A program made the translations under genes and the position numbers. From assembly GCA_019925105.1 (NCBI GenBank), contig JAHGAU010000002.1:2046001-2110000 (forward strand): DNA of 64,000 nt, in the 5' to 3' direction. A model generated the notes under the pieces. The model saw nothing but the letters and a program-made list of their open reading frames with translations, made no database searches and had not been told where the DNA came from. Shown piece after piece: positions 14,807-26,664 of the stretch. Every line of letters begins with the position of its first letter. Positions within the stretch are counted from its first letter, which is position 1. The stretch comes from Niebla homalea. Lineage: Eukaryota > Ascomycota > Lecanoromycetes > Lecanorales > Ramalinaceae.

Positions 14807-15247
14807 CTAATCTTTGCACTCGTGCTCAGTACCAAAGCCAGTAACCCCCCCCCACTGCTCATTTTTGAGCTCAATCGTCAGATCAGGACGACACATGAGG
14901 CTGTTTCGTAAGAGCTCAATGCAGTGACGAACATGCACATCTTCAGGAACGTGCGAAACTTCCTCAGTTGGTGCTTCAGAGCTTGAAGGTTGCTTCAAAC
15001 CCCAGTATGCTCTTCGAAGGCCATCCTGATCTCCTGTCAGCTATCTATCGTGCTGTCGATACCTCATGCTTACCAAAAAATGCAACTGGTGGAACACAGA
15101 GAATGCAGAGCGACTTTTCGCCAGCTCCGGATGCTCGAAGTAGCCTCCGTCCGCTGGAAAAACATCCTGCCAAGCTTTGTTCGAGTGATTCGATGGTCTT
15201 TGTGCAAAAGATGAGTTGTAATTGCAGAGCTGGACATAGTATTGCAC
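14807..15247 (-). pseudogene. UstYa-like (DUF3328) oxidase fragment
   Basis: Two exons (15247-15074 and 15025-14807, intron 48 bp) encode the C-terminal half of a UstYa/DUF3328 protein. These fungal enzymes take part in RiPP and other secondary-metabolite cyclisation and modification. The signs are NKAWQDVFPADGGYFEHP, then SVFHQLHFL, then GLRRAYWGLK, VRHCIELLRNSLMC and GVTGFGTEHECKD. The first signature motif is normally HQLHC; here Cys is replaced by Phe. No ATG or transmembrane segment precedes the fragment, and an in-frame TAG lies a few codons upstream. The protein also stops right after CKD, where relatives usually continue. I read it as a 5'-truncated remnant, on the same strand as the O-methyltransferase and 266 bp from it. 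An unseen upstream exon remains possible. Confidence 0.65.
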
Positions 15248-16771
15248 AATGAGACGCAGATTTTCGCATCTTAGCTAGTCTTAGTGGTTTAACGCTAAGC
15301 GTAATCTCAATTGTGGTGCCCTCATAATTGAGACTATGCCGACCTCTGCTAGCCATCAATGGTCTCCACATGAGCTCAAAGCGAAAGCTGACCTTGGTTG
15401 GGATTTTCTGGATTGGAAATCTTGCAAGTCTGACTGCTGGCGAGCAAGACTACGTCACTGACGAGTCTAGGAACGCGTTGTTGCAGGCGCTGTATGTTGT
15501 ATATAAACTCTCAGCGTTCAAGGGATCCGTGGTGAGAGACAGCTACTAATCATGTATGTCCGCAATCCCTGGCCCTGTCTATCCGTTCAGATTCTCAGAC
15601 TTCCTCCATAGATGTGTCAGCCAACCTCATCATTTTGTCGGCAGTCGAGCCATGCGTCTGTCCATCATTGCGGCTTGTCTGCCCACCTTCGTACCTCTAG
15701 TCAGAGGCGGCAATTCCATACAGCCTATTGTGAAGAGCCTTTAAAGCAGAATCGTAAAGCCCGAAGCCCCAGAATCGACATTATGGACCGAGGTGGCGGA
15801 CACGAGATGGCCGCTTGGGAAACAACATCGACGACCGAAAGGAGCATGGGATTCTCTCGGGGACGATGACGCCAACAGCTTGGTCAATCAAGATGTAGAG
15901 AGGATAACAATTAGTCAATAAAGATGAAGAGAGAGGACAACAGCCCAATGAGGGAATGAATTCGTCGCCTCCCGGGAAAAGGTTCGACGTCCGCACCAGC
16001 CCAGTGCAATAACGGAGTCCAGAGCGACCAGGATATTCGATCCAATGAACGAACTCACGGTCAAGCCGGCCTGAAATTAATATGATATTGAGTATGTTCT
16101 CATGAGCGCCAAACGATTGCGATCACATTCGTGATAGCCAGAGCAGGACGAAGGTAGCGCCATAGTTGGCTTCACCCAATCCCCGCTGAAATGCCTCATC
16201 CTCATTCCTATCTCCGCACCCTCGCCTCTTGATCCAAAGACTCATCGCAAGAACGCATTGCACTGTTTACTGTCGTCAAAAGTCTTGGAAGCCGACATAC
16301 CCGAGGAGAAGTTTTATCGAAAGTGTGGAAACCAAAGGCTTTCGCAATCAATCAGTACGACAAAGTTTTGCTTCACGCAAACTGTTAGCTTCAAGGAAGG
16401 AACGGCCATCATCAACGCCGATAACGATCATGTCAGTTCACATGTTCTTGGGACTGGAGACAAAGGCTGTGTCGCTATCAACGACCGCAAAATCGAAGGA
16501 GGCGAAGACAAGCCTACTGTAGTGCTCTTACCATCGTCCTCAACCTCTTCTGTTTCCTTTGCTCCTGTAAATCTTGAGCGTTGATCAAGGAGATGCGGCT
16601 CTGCAAGACATCCTCTCCCCTTGCTTCTCACACAGCCACGTCACGCTAAGTCTCCTTTGGAACAGTCTTATCTTGCAATCACTGCAGGCCTGTACCATGC
16701 AATGAATCTCCGCTTTCCCCCAAATCTCGATTTGAAGTGCACTATCTCCAATCCTGCTGTTGTCCACAATC
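15248..16771. other. Intergenic, with a possible membrane-protein relic
   Basis: No intact gene was recognised. A short + strand frame at 15328-15549 reads MSSKRKLTLVGIFWIGNLAS, which loosely resembles one helix-loop of the fungal rhodopsin-like integral membrane domain. It is too short to assign. The frame at 16258-16584 has no family I know. The rest looks non-coding. Confidence 0.3.
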
Positions 16772-17218
16772 ATGGAGAGTTCACCAGCATCCTTGACGTC
16801 CTGCCCCACAGTCCCCACCCGACCACCCACCATACATCTGCCTTCCAGCGATCCTGACCACTACAAGCCCTATCAATACTCAGCATACGCCCCGGGCCCC
16901 AACCACCACACCGCCTCCCCAAACTCCCCACCATCGAGTCCGAGCAGCAGCCCCTTCCACCATCCTCACCCCTACACTCCCTCGCCAACCACCCCTGAAA
17001 GATCCACCCCAAGTCCTCTCCCCTACACCACCCCCTGGCATCCCCAAAAACCCGCAAAAGGGTGCCGCAGACGGGACACGTGGAACAAGCTTGGGAGCTG
17101 CATCGGCGCTGTCTCCATGCTCTTGCTTTGCGCCGGGGTGCCCTTCTATCTGCGGTTCATGGGGGGTAGCGAAGAACCCGATGGAGGACACTCATCAAAT
17201 GATTCTGATAGACGGTGA
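16772..17218 (+). CDS. Hypothetical proline-rich single-pass membrane protein
   Basis: A 148-residue frame starting at the ATG within ACAATCATGGAGAG. The first about 95 residues are Pro/Ser/His/Tyr-rich and probably disordered. A basic stretch (GCRRRDTWNK) then precedes one hydrophobic segment (IGAVSMLLLCAGVPFYL) and a short Asp/Ser tail. This layout suggests a tail-anchored or single-pass protein. I do not recognise a family. The compositional bias of the region means chance coding cannot be excluded. The minus-strand frames over the same bases look less protein-like. Confidence 0.4.
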   Translation: MESSPASLTSCPTVPTRPPTIHLPSSDPDHYKPYQYSAYAPGPNHHTASPNSPPSSPSSSPFHHPHPYTPSPTTPERSTPSPLPYTTPWHPQKPAKGCRRRDTWNKLGSCIGAVSMLLLCAGVPFYLRFMGGSEEPDGGHSSNDSDRR

Positions 17219-18496
17219 TGCTGCTGGGTATGGTTGGTTTCGTTCTCGATGGCATGGACACTGTGGAGCTGTCGTGTCGTGGGAGTAGTGGCGGGGGGGA
17301 AGGGGAGAGCAGCGTCTGTTTATGGGGAAGATACCCAGATACATAAACCTTTAGAGGCGTTGAGCGAAAATTCGATGACGGTCCTCGCGTCCGCGTAACC
17401 GCTTGGGACACAAATATCCCAGGATTCTCTGTGCTCTCATTCCGCGCCTGGTTTGGGAGGATGTATGCACCGTACCTTACACAATGTGCCCTGGCTCTGC
17501 GGTTCACGCAGGTAAACAGTACCTCCGTGGTTGATATCCCTCTTGAATCGCAAGTATCCTCTCGCATGAGGTCAATGCTGAGTTCGCCTTTCACCTAGGG
17601 GGGGATGGGTGGCTGGTATAAGCGCATGCACGAGGGTATGGTTCTCGGACCTTTTCCTGCATCTCGGTCCCCTGAGCTCCATCAAGCTATGACGGTGGTG
17701 GAGGGGCTCAATCCGACTCAACAGTTTTGCATGATGCCAGAAGGGAGTTCAGATTTACAGTCTGTTGGGATTGAAAGTGTTGAAGATATGATGCTCGTCA
17801 AGAGGTCCTTGCGAGTGGCAGTCAAGTTGGACAAAGCTTCTTCAGAAAGGTCAAAGATCAGTGATGATTTGATTGTACCTTTCCCCTCATTACGTCCGGG
17901 CTACCTGTGTGATTACTTCGAGATCCTGTGCTTCATAATCGCTCGAGTAATTGACCGGTGGAAACATGGTCGTTATGTCGGCGTCACTCATCAAGAGGAC
18001 TTTGGAGATTGAGTTTGCCAATTTCGAAGAGCACATCAGCAGCGTTGCTGAAAATTCAACATATTCAACATTGATTTAGCCATCGATGACCACTCCTCGG
18101 CGATTTGACTCCACTCCAACCCTACTTCGCCTAACAACTATTTACAGTTACTTAATCTGTATCGTTGAATACTCATCTATCGATTAGCAGCCCTTTTTGA
18201 GTATTTTTTGGGGTTTTAATTTATGATAAAAGGAGTTCAACCCAAAAATACTCATAGTTCTACCAAAAAAGGTGCAGTTTCTTAGCGCGGTGGCCACTTG
18301 ACATGGATTCGACGATACTTCAAAGTCCCCATGAAAAGGAGTACTCAGAACGGAATTCAGCACTGGCCCACCCTACTGCACAGGCCTCCTGAAGATCCGC
18401 TTAGCCGACAAGTCCGCAAGTTATGGGGTGGGCTCAGATTTATCACCAACCCTCGTCCCTCTTTCCTCGTTCAAAGTTGTGCTATAGTTTTCTGGA
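17219..18496. other. Intergenic; one doubtful small frame and an inverted repeat
   Basis: A 135-codon + strand frame at 17605-18012 has no recognised family and I do not call it a gene. An imperfect hairpin lies at 18199-18253 (listed separately). Otherwise I see nothing in this stretch. Confidence 0.35.
18199..18253. repeat. Imperfect inverted repeat (hairpin)
   Basis: The left arm GAGTATTTTTTGGGGTT (18199-18215) is nearly the reverse complement of the right arm AACCCAAAAATACTC (18239-18253). The loop is about 23 nt. The arms are A/T-rich. A transcription end, a foldback-element remnant or chance are all possible. Confidence 0.6.
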
Positions 18497-20452
18497 ATGA
18501 AATCTCGGGCAAACAGTCTTTCCTCCAGTATATCAGCTCATGCTGCAAAGCAAGGCTCTAAAGCTCTCAAACGCAAGCGGGGTGATTCTGTTCTGAACGA
18601 CGACGAAGGGAGCGTTGGAGTACCATCGGCCGACCCTCCAACAGCAGCATTAGAGAGGGAACAGGCAGATATGGCCGAGCCTCATAGCTCTCCTGAGTCT
18701 CATAGCTCTCCCGAGTCTCATAGCTCTCCCGAGTCTCATAGCTCTCCCGAGTCTCATAGCTCTCCCGAGTCTCATAGCTCTCCCGAATCTCCTAGCTCTC
18801 CCGAGTCGTCCGGGGATGTCAATGACACAGGCTATCACAGTGATACGCCCAGCTGTGAGAAGGACTATGACGAATGGGAGTTTTGGCCTTGGCTTCAACA
18901 TCTAGAGGTGTCCGTTGAGGGTCCGAAGGCATCCAATGTTGCTGCCTGCTCTGGAAAGATTGTCGACTGTGAGAGTATCCGAGAGCAATTCTACAGAGAA
19001 ATGGAAGAGCCGACTCACTAGCTGTCAGAACTGGGCTTTGGGTTGTTTGATCGCTGGGGCAACGTAAAGTCCCAGTACCTCCTACACCCTGTGAAAAAGG
19101 GCAGTGGTGTGTGGGGCAGAGAGTTGAATGAGGGCTCGTTCATGTACATCGAGAAATTGGAAGTGCACAAAGATCATTTCCGTCAGGGTCATGGCCGAAG
19201 ACTGGTGGAAAATATGTGCAAGAAGGCGAGAGATGTCGATCCGGAGTGTCGATTCGCTCTCACATGGCCAGTCTTTTACGACAAAGGAAACGATCCCTGC
19301 CGACCAGATAACGTCACTTACGTGAATGCTGGTCAGACTGCGACAGAGAGCTTTTGGAGAGCTGTGGGTTTTCGTCGCATTGGCTCGTCCCCGTTCTTTG
19401 CTTTCGCAATGTCTGGAGACCATCCATCATTATCTTTGGACAAAAGTGATGACTATGTGCTACCTCATGCTCTACGCTGGCCACCGCGAGACCCAGAGGC
19501 GACCTATCCGGTTGATAAGACCTTCATGGAGGCTGACGATGACCAAACACTGGCAATTCTGAAGCGGCGAGCTCAAGCACTCCCTCCGGACGATGTGCGC
19601 TGGCTCGCCACCGACTACCACGGTCGCAATGTCATGCACATGGTGGCTCGTCTGGCAAAGCCTCGAGCACTAGCATTTCTGAAGACGCTACCCTGTACAA
19701 CTCAACTCTCGTCGACCAGAGATCTTACAGGAGACACCCCCCTCGAGCGGCTCCAGACAGTACTAGACGACCTGCGATCTTCCGCTCAAGTAGGCGCCAT
19801 GACCTTGCCAGTATCCGATGAGTTTCAAGGTTACGATGATGACCACGTTGCTTGCTTTGCGCAACTAAACAACACACCTCATCCTGATCCCGCGCAAATG
19901 GATCGATGGCGCTTTGGCTGCACATGTGGAGAGTGCATATCCGGCTTCATCAGCCCGCAGCTAGCCGGCGCTCTCATCGAACAAGGTGAAATGCAGGGCG
20001 AGAACCTGGAACATGACGCCGGCTCGGGGGGCGCAGAGCCCAAGGGTTGGTGGATCTACCACGACCTGATGAAGCATCTCGAAGCCCATGTTCGCCAGGA
20101 CTTGAAGACCAATAAGTTCATGCGCCAGGGTTTCAGAATGCTATTCTCCCACACGGCAAATACTCTGCGATCGAATCGCAGTCCAACCACTGCGAACGTC
20201 CTGGCACAAGCGAATGGAGAGTGGCCACCGCACACAAGGAATTTCATTCAACGCGGCGGCACTGTCACCGCTGTGGTTTCTGCTTGCTTCGATTACGCCA
20301 TAGCAGTGGACGACCACGGGGAAGATGGCATGTATGAAAATTTGGGAGAAGAAGCCATTGCTCCATTGAAGGAGTGCCGCAATGATCACGAGTCTGTCTT
20401 CGCTCGTCGTCAACTACTCCGCATGGAAGGCTTGCCTGCCCATTACGAGTAA
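18497..20452 (+). pseudogene. GNAT acetyltransferase/ankyrin-like protein with in-frame TAG
   Basis: One continuous frame of 652 codons is broken only by TAG at 19019-19021 (codon 175). The first part has a basic nuclear-signal-like KALKRKRG, an 18-bp coding repeat (SHSSPE units) and an acidic Trp-rich segment. After the stop comes a GNAT fold: FMYIEKLEVHKDHFRQGHG carries the acetyl-CoA-binding RxxGxG-type loop, followed by ESFWRAVGFRRIG. Next is an ankyrin-like stretch (YHGRNVMHMVARL...RDLTGDTPLERL), then a Cys cluster FGCTCGECISG. Sequence on both sides of the TAG looks coding (REQFYREMEEPTH before, LGFGLFDRWG after) and is in the same frame, so a nonsense mutation is the simplest reading. 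An intron with donor GTGAGA near 18970 ending at CACTAG is an alternative, as is readthrough. Confidence 0.7.
18681..18806 (+). repeat. 18-bp coding minisatellite, about 7 copies
   Basis: Near-perfect copies of TCTCATAGCTCTCCCGAG encode tandem Ser-His-Ser-Ser-Pro-Glu. The first unit has CCTGAG, and one late unit changes His to Pro. The period is a multiple of three, so copy-number change keeps the frame. Confidence 0.9.
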
Positions 20453-22595
20453 CAGGGGTAACTTGATTGATCAGTAGCCTGTGAAACACCACTACGCACT
20501 TCAAAACCCCCAACGAGGCGGTCGGCCCTTGCTAGCCTGGGAGCATTGTTGCTTTTGCTATGGAGAGTATAACGCAGGAAGTCCTGACCTCTACATCGCT
20601 CAAGCCACTATCAAAGATTAAGGGTTAATTATCTAGTTGCAAAGGTTAAACGTGCTCGCATAAAAGTGCTTAGAGGAGGCCCTCCACCTACTGTAATGCC
20701 ATCTATCTCGCTCAAGCTAAGTCCACAAATCAAGGAAGAACCAGATCTAGCCAATTAAGCTCACTCTCTCTTGCCTCTCACACCACAAGATCTACCTTCT
20801 CGTATCCGATTGTCTAACACCTTCCCACTTTTATATCCATGGTACCACAAACTCTGCACCCCAACCCACAAACCTGCTGCCAACCAACACCCACATCTCG
20901 CTCAAATTCGTATTGCGTGTTCCCACGCCGTAACTCACCCCCCTCCCCTTTCCCAATGAAACCATCCGGTACCAACAGCATCGCCCCTCCTCTCCCTCGC
21001 CTCCAGCACACAGCAACAAGCCCCCCCAGCCCTCACCTAATCCCCTTCATCCACCTGTTGCTTACCCCGTTGCTTTCACACCCAGTGCAATGCCTCCATC
21101 ACCAGCTTCCGACATACCGCACCGCACCACACCGCACTCCCCCCGGGGAGTCATCCCCAATCTCCCCAATCACCAGTCACCAATCAACCACCTCACCAAC
21201 CCTCTCCCCCCCTCTCTCGCCGTCTATCTGTCCGTAACGCGTGCCTGCAATGCATCAGGCTACGGTCGCTACGAATGAATAACAACAACTTACGATTACA
21301 TGAAGTTGAAATGTCAAAGCTATATAAAAACCTTTTTACTTTTGTTTAACATTAGAATATATCCTTTTGGTTTTCCAATAGCAAAACTTATAAGGGAAAA
21401 AAAAGTACGGATTTGATTGGTAAAAAGCAAACTGCATCAATCAGTTTATCGCATCTCCTTTTGGTGAGAGCAGGCAGTCCGTCAGTCGGTCACTCACTCA
21501 CTTGGACGGCATGGCACGGCGCGGTGCGGGGCGTTTGGGGGGGCAGGCAGGCAGGCAGGCAGGCAGGCCGTATGATGGATAGGCTAGCTGGGCTGGCTCA
21601 GGCATTGTGATGGATGGATAGGCTAGGCGGGGCAGTGTGATGGGTTGGATAGGTTGGCTGGGCCGGGCAGGGCAGTATGATGGATAGGTTGGCTGGGCCG
21701 GCCGGGGTAGTGTGATGGATTTGATAGGTTCGCTGGGCAGGTAGTGTGACGGGCAGTGTGATGGATGGATAGGGCTGGGCTGGGAAGTGTGATGGATAGC
21801 AGTGTGATGGATAGCAGTGTGATGGATAGGTTGGCTGGGACGGGCAGTGTGATCGATAAGCTGGGCTGCGCGGGGCGGAGCAGTGTAATGGATAAGAGGC
21901 GTGTGTGTTGGGTTCGGTTGAATCGTGTCGGGCTGGGTCCGGTCGGATTGAGTCGGTTTGGGTCGATTTGGGGCGATTAAATCTGTCCGGGTCGGGTTAG
22001 AGCAATTTGAACCGGTATGGTTGTAGAGAGAGAGATATACCTATCATGTGTGAGTACATGCGTCATAGCCACGGAAAGAAAGAAAAACCGGGGGAAGGCC
22101 CGCGGGGAGGGGGAGGGGGAGGGGGAAGGGGGAAAAGGGGTAGAATGGCCCCCGCGTGGGTGGGTGAGCCACGGCTTTTTTTTTTTTTTGGGGGGGAAGA
22201 GGTGGAAGTGTTTGGCTTGGAGGCATCGATATTTGTGGGGGAGGGATGATTGTGGTGGTGGTGGTGGTGGTGGGCTGATGGTACATAGACGTTCATTGAT
22301 GTGGTAGGGATAAGTGAGGATGGGATCACGAATGGGGTTTGCAAGCACGCTGTGCGGGTGTATGGGTATGTAGCAGTGTTTATCTTCAATCCCTGGTTTG
22401 CTTTGCGGAACTCGGACGGCTGGGTCAGGTAGGATGGTTGCAGAGTCACTCTCTATCTTCTAGATCATCGCGGTGGAATCGGGCTCCAAAGAGGTCATTT
22501 CATTGTACTCATTATTAAACGCCTCCGCTCCCCCCCGCCCCCCATGCGTGATTGGTTGTTACAAAAGACCCGTTCCCGACCTTCTCATGTGCAAA
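20453..22595. other. Convergent 3' intergenic region with simple and degenerate repeats
   Basis: This lies between the GNAT-like gene (+) and the CSC1-like gene (-). It includes a CT/CA-rich segment (about 20770-21240), GGCA repeats at 21541-21568, a degenerate GTGATGGATAGG array at about 21570-21905, a poly-T/poly-G junction near 22176-22196 and GGT repeats at 22248-22274. No convincing coding sequence was found. Confidence 0.6.
21570..21905 (+). repeat. Degenerate array built on GTGATGGATAGG and GGCTGGGC blocks
   Basis: The block (CA)GTGTGATGGATAGG recurs about ten times with interspersed GGCTGGGCCGGGCAG segments. The spacing is irregular, with a tight triplet of GCAGTGTGATGGATA near 21788-21830. 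It looks like a decaying compound minisatellite. Confidence 0.7.
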
Positions 22596-25500
22596 TCAAT
22601 AATACACCTTCTCCTCCCCCACCGGCACCGTCTCCACCCCGTCCTTATCCCACACGATCGCCCCCTTCTCATCAAATCCGGCCATCTCATCTGTCATTGG
22701 AATCACCCTACTGGAATGCACACACTCCTGCCGACTCACCCCCATCACATCTCTCGGTATCCACAGCACGGGTGTCGGGGACGAGATGGCCGGGTTGTAA
22801 TACGCGTCGCGCTCGGTTTCGGTGGTGTAGGAGATGGAGGCGAAGTCCCGGTTGATGAGATCGCGGCGGAGGATGTGGTAAGAATAGTATCTGTAGGGGA
22901 AGAGGTAGCGGGTGAAGAGGCCGGCGGGTTTGGCAGTGAGGGCGGTAGCGGAGGGGGGAAGTCTGGGGACCTTGCTGCTGCGGTCGTCGTCGTTGTTGTT
23001 GTTGTTATTGTCATGGGCAAGTGGTTGCTGAGAGGTGGAGCTGGTATTGGTTGTGAGCTGGCCCTTCTCGTGGTCACTGCCGCTGCCGGGGCCACCGTCG
23101 TTGTTGGCATCTTCGAGCGCGAGGAGGGCCTCCTCTTCAGCTTCGAGAGATTTGGGGAGGTACATCAATAGCGGCTCCAGGGCTTGGTTGAGCGACATGT
23201 GGACGAGCGCGGCGAAGACGAGGTAGATGATCATGAGTGCGAGGGGACCCCAAGCTTTGGCCACGGCGAAGAGGCCCAGGAGGCAGACGATGGCGAGGTA
23301 GATGCCGGTGGTAGTATGTTGCAGGGCGCGTGGGTAGACTAGGCCCTTGGTGTCAATGTCGGCGTTGTAGACGTAGAGGAGGTTGTATCGATAGGCTAGA
23401 TAGATTAGATAGAGGCCGACTGTTGCGAAGCCAAGGACCAAGGGGGCGATGATTGAGTAGGTGAGTGCTGTTTGGCGACTTAGCTTGAATCGATATGTAC
23501 TGCGAATGGAGGGATACATACAAATTACAGTGAGCAAAGTGTAGACGGGAAAGAGAGTACCCCAGCCGATTCCGTCTAATGAAACATATCTATTGTACAT
23601 CTTGCGTGGCGTCGTATCCAGAAAGCGGCCCAAGACACGAACGACAATGATGGTAACTATTTGCAGCACTTCGCCAGAGCTGATGGCCAACCCTTGGAGG
23701 ATAAAATATGAAATGTAGAAGTTAGATGCCTTTGGGAGATCAGTAGATAGGAGAGATAGAGCATTCTCCGGTTTTGTGATGATTTTGACTACAGAGGCAG
23801 CGGCAGAAGAGGTCAGAGTGGTAATCAGAAAGACCTGGATGACTTGAAAGAGGAAGTAAGAGTTTTGTAGACGCAATTCGACGCTTGATAGCGAAGGCTT
23901 GCCAGCAACCTTGGCGGCGAATCGAAGCACGAACGGTAACAAGGCCATCAACAAGGACAGCAGAACGGATGGGAAAAGGCCTTGAAGAACGCCGAGTAGC
24001 CAATCCGGAATCTTGTTGATAAATCCTAGCCAGGGTAGGAGTGGCGCCGTTGGTGGGACAGTTGTAGGATCTCCGACGGAGAGCGCTTTAATGTTCGAAA
24101 TGGCACCTACAAAGGCCACAGGGATGGCCCAGAAGATGATGAGAGCTACAACGGCGCCAGTGGTGACAATGTTGCGGACTACCCTGGATGCCCATGTGAT
24201 GTTGAGATTCTTCCAAATAACATCTTCAGGGCTGATACCGATAAATCGAGGAGACATATGGAGAGGCTGGTGGTGAGCAAGTGTTTGATAGGCATTTTGG
24301 GCTTCACTCTGGCTGTAGTATTCGACGAAGACTGAACACGCCGACTGTCCTTCTCCTGCACGCATCTTGTTCTGGAGGGCATCGATCCTGGGGATCAGCT
24401 GTTGAAGCTCGGCTCTGCACCAGTTGATCGTATCGACTTTCTTGCCAATCAGGAACTTTAGCCGATGGGTTGGTCGCTTGTTTGGTGGCACCCAGCGAGC
24501 GGCGATTGAGCCTGACTGGTGATCGTCGGTCTGCTCTTCACTGTACCTGGCTGTTTCTGATGTTTGATTCTTCTTGGCCGCCTTCAGCCGATTATTGTTG
24601 GCAAGCTTTACGAGCTTGGTCTCGGCACCCTCCAACTTCATGGCAACTCTGTCACGCTCTTCTACCAACTCTTCAACCTTGTTGCAATCATTGACGATCC
24701 AAACATTCTTCACTTGAGGCCCCAACATCCGACGTAGTTTTGCCTCATCCCGGTAGTCTTTGGGCACGGACGTGAAGAGGACGGTTCTCGAAGACATACG
24801 ATTGGCGTAGAGAGGGGAAAGAAGGTAGGCTTGACGAAGATTGATGTAGTAGATGCTTTCTCGCATGACCATGTAGAACACGAAGCCTAGCCCTCTGTCA
24901 GCATCTGAGGCAATCCAATTTTCTCCCACGTTTGGCACTGACTGAAGAAGACCCATGCCACCAAGGCATGGGCATAGTATCGATTGACATGAGCTTTTGA
25001 GTCGACATTGCTAAAGCTGATGATATTCAATTGTGCTTGCGCCCCTCCTCCTGTCGCGTTGACGGGGAACAATATCGGCCACACCACCAGACACCCGACG
25101 AGACATATGACGGTAGATATTTTGAGATAACGGAGGAGGAGGTAGCCATCCAAGGATTGATGATTGAGGACGTAGGTGTCAGGCACCTTGTTGAAGGCGC
25201 CAATCCAGTTGAAGAGACCGTTGGGGAGCTCGGGTGATCGTTCCCTGATGACAGCCGTCAGTACCATTGGTGTGGAGAAGTCGGGTCGGTGTCGACTCAC
25301 TGAGGGCGTAGGGAGCCAAGGTAGGCCCTGGGAGCATAGTCGCGATGTAACTTTGGCCGTAAGATGATCCATATAGCTATGTAGATGAAGGCGATCAATG
25401 CGACCGGTGCTAAAGTTGCAAGTAACTGTGAGCCGGACGGAGAATTGTCGCCAGGTCGGGTGGCTGAGGAGAGCTATTCAGTATTCACGACAAGTCAGTA

Positions 25501-25596
25501 TGAGGGATCAGGGATCAGGGAATCAGTGCCTAGGCATCGCTTTTGGAGACTTACACTCTGGCGAGGAAAGATGGCTCGGTAGACTGGGGTGCCCAT
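22596..25596 (-). CDS. CSC1/OSCA/PHM7-family calcium-permeable stress-gated channel
   Basis: Polytopic membrane protein of the DUF221/TMEM63/OSCA superfamily, known as osmosensitive cation channels. Four exons (25596-25555, 25473-25301, 25244-24943, 24886-22596) join to 935 residues. The order is a short N-terminus, TM1 (LLATLAPVALIAFIYIAIWI), a loop with WIGAFNKVPDTYVLNHQSLD, and two further helices. Next is the RRM-like cytosolic domain beginning TVLFTSVPKDYRDE, with a coiled, charged insert. The large pore region follows (GAISNIKALSVG... to HMSLNQALEPLLMYLP), and then a Gly/Asn-rich cytosolic tail ending near Tyr-Tyr. Intron 24887-24942 fuses VAWVFFS to FVFYMVMRES, matching the family. The gene is intact. 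It is divergent from the secreted gene at 26665. Confidence 0.92.
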
Positions 25597-26664
25597 AGTT
25601 CTTGTTGGGGTGCTTCCTGCCCGGACGCAGGATCACTTTTCAGCTCATTTCAGCAGGTCGAGAAGACATTCTGCCTATAGCTGGAGCTGATGCAATCGCA
25701 TGATGCAGACAAGCTGACAGCTTCCATCAACGTCTCCTCCGAAACGAAATGGGAGGGCCATGGGAAGACTAGAAAACGTCCCGATACCAAAGACGGTGTT
25801 TATTGGTTGAATGGTCCAGTCATTTCCGCGGTTTCATGATTTGCAATTCTCTAATTCTACGTGAGTCTTGGCGCGCCTGACCTGGGTCTCTTGACGATAT
25901 TTTATCATTGAGCACCTTTGTCTCGAGGGATCAGCGGTGCACTTCTTCAATGACAAAATGTCATTTGAAATTCCCCGATTCTCTTCATCGAATTCTCCTC
26001 GTCACGTGCAAGAGGGTCTAGAAAAGCCGCTAAACGCTTTGACCACAAAAAAAGTAGCGCCAATAGGAATCGAAGCCGTCGGAGTGAACTGTACTTTCCG
26101 GTTTTGGGGGAATTTACTGTATTTGCTAGTGTCTTGGCCCCCAGCCCCATAGGTAGATTTCCGTCCTGCAGATAGATTCTTCATGCATCATCCATCCTAC
26201 CACCAAGCAACGTGCATTGAGTAGTCTGCTTTTCTGTCGGTCATATATCCCATTTGAGCAGTCACAGGTGGAGTCTTTCTAAGCCACCGCCCGGCCATGG
26301 GGGCCACGGGGGCCACGGGGGCCACCGGGGCCATGTTTCAACCATCAGTGGCCACCAATGCTTGTGAAGCTTGACAACCATCTCAAAAGTTGTACGCTCC
26401 GGCCCACGATGAAATCCAGCTATAATGCTACCTTAGCCTGTCTCCGCCATAGACAAGACGTCGCACAAGGCGGAGTAAGGCGGAGTAAGGCGCCTGCTTG
26501 GTCCCTTCTTCATTTGTCCTGCCATATGACATACACCCTCTACCTCATCAACCAGGATATATAAGACCGTTTGCCCTGCTGCATTGCTTTGTTTCTGATC
26601 TGCTTTCTCAAGATATTGAAGAAAGATCCATCACCTTCCATATTGTGCTTGTGACCTCGTCAAG
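25597..26664. promoter_or_regulatory. Divergent promoter region (CSC1-like and secreted protein genes)
   Basis: This is the 1.07-kb region between two divergent starts. It contains a GGGGGCCAC triple repeat at 26294-26335, a direct repeat GGCGGAGTAAGGCGGAGTAA near 26469 and a TATA-box match TATATAAG at 26558-26565, about 100 bp upstream of the ATG at 26665. No gene was found in it. Confidence 0.5.

Noticed and set aside
15328..15549. Fungal rhodopsin-domain gene
   Set aside because: Only one helix-sized resemblance; too short and no flanking exons. Mentioned only as a possible relic.
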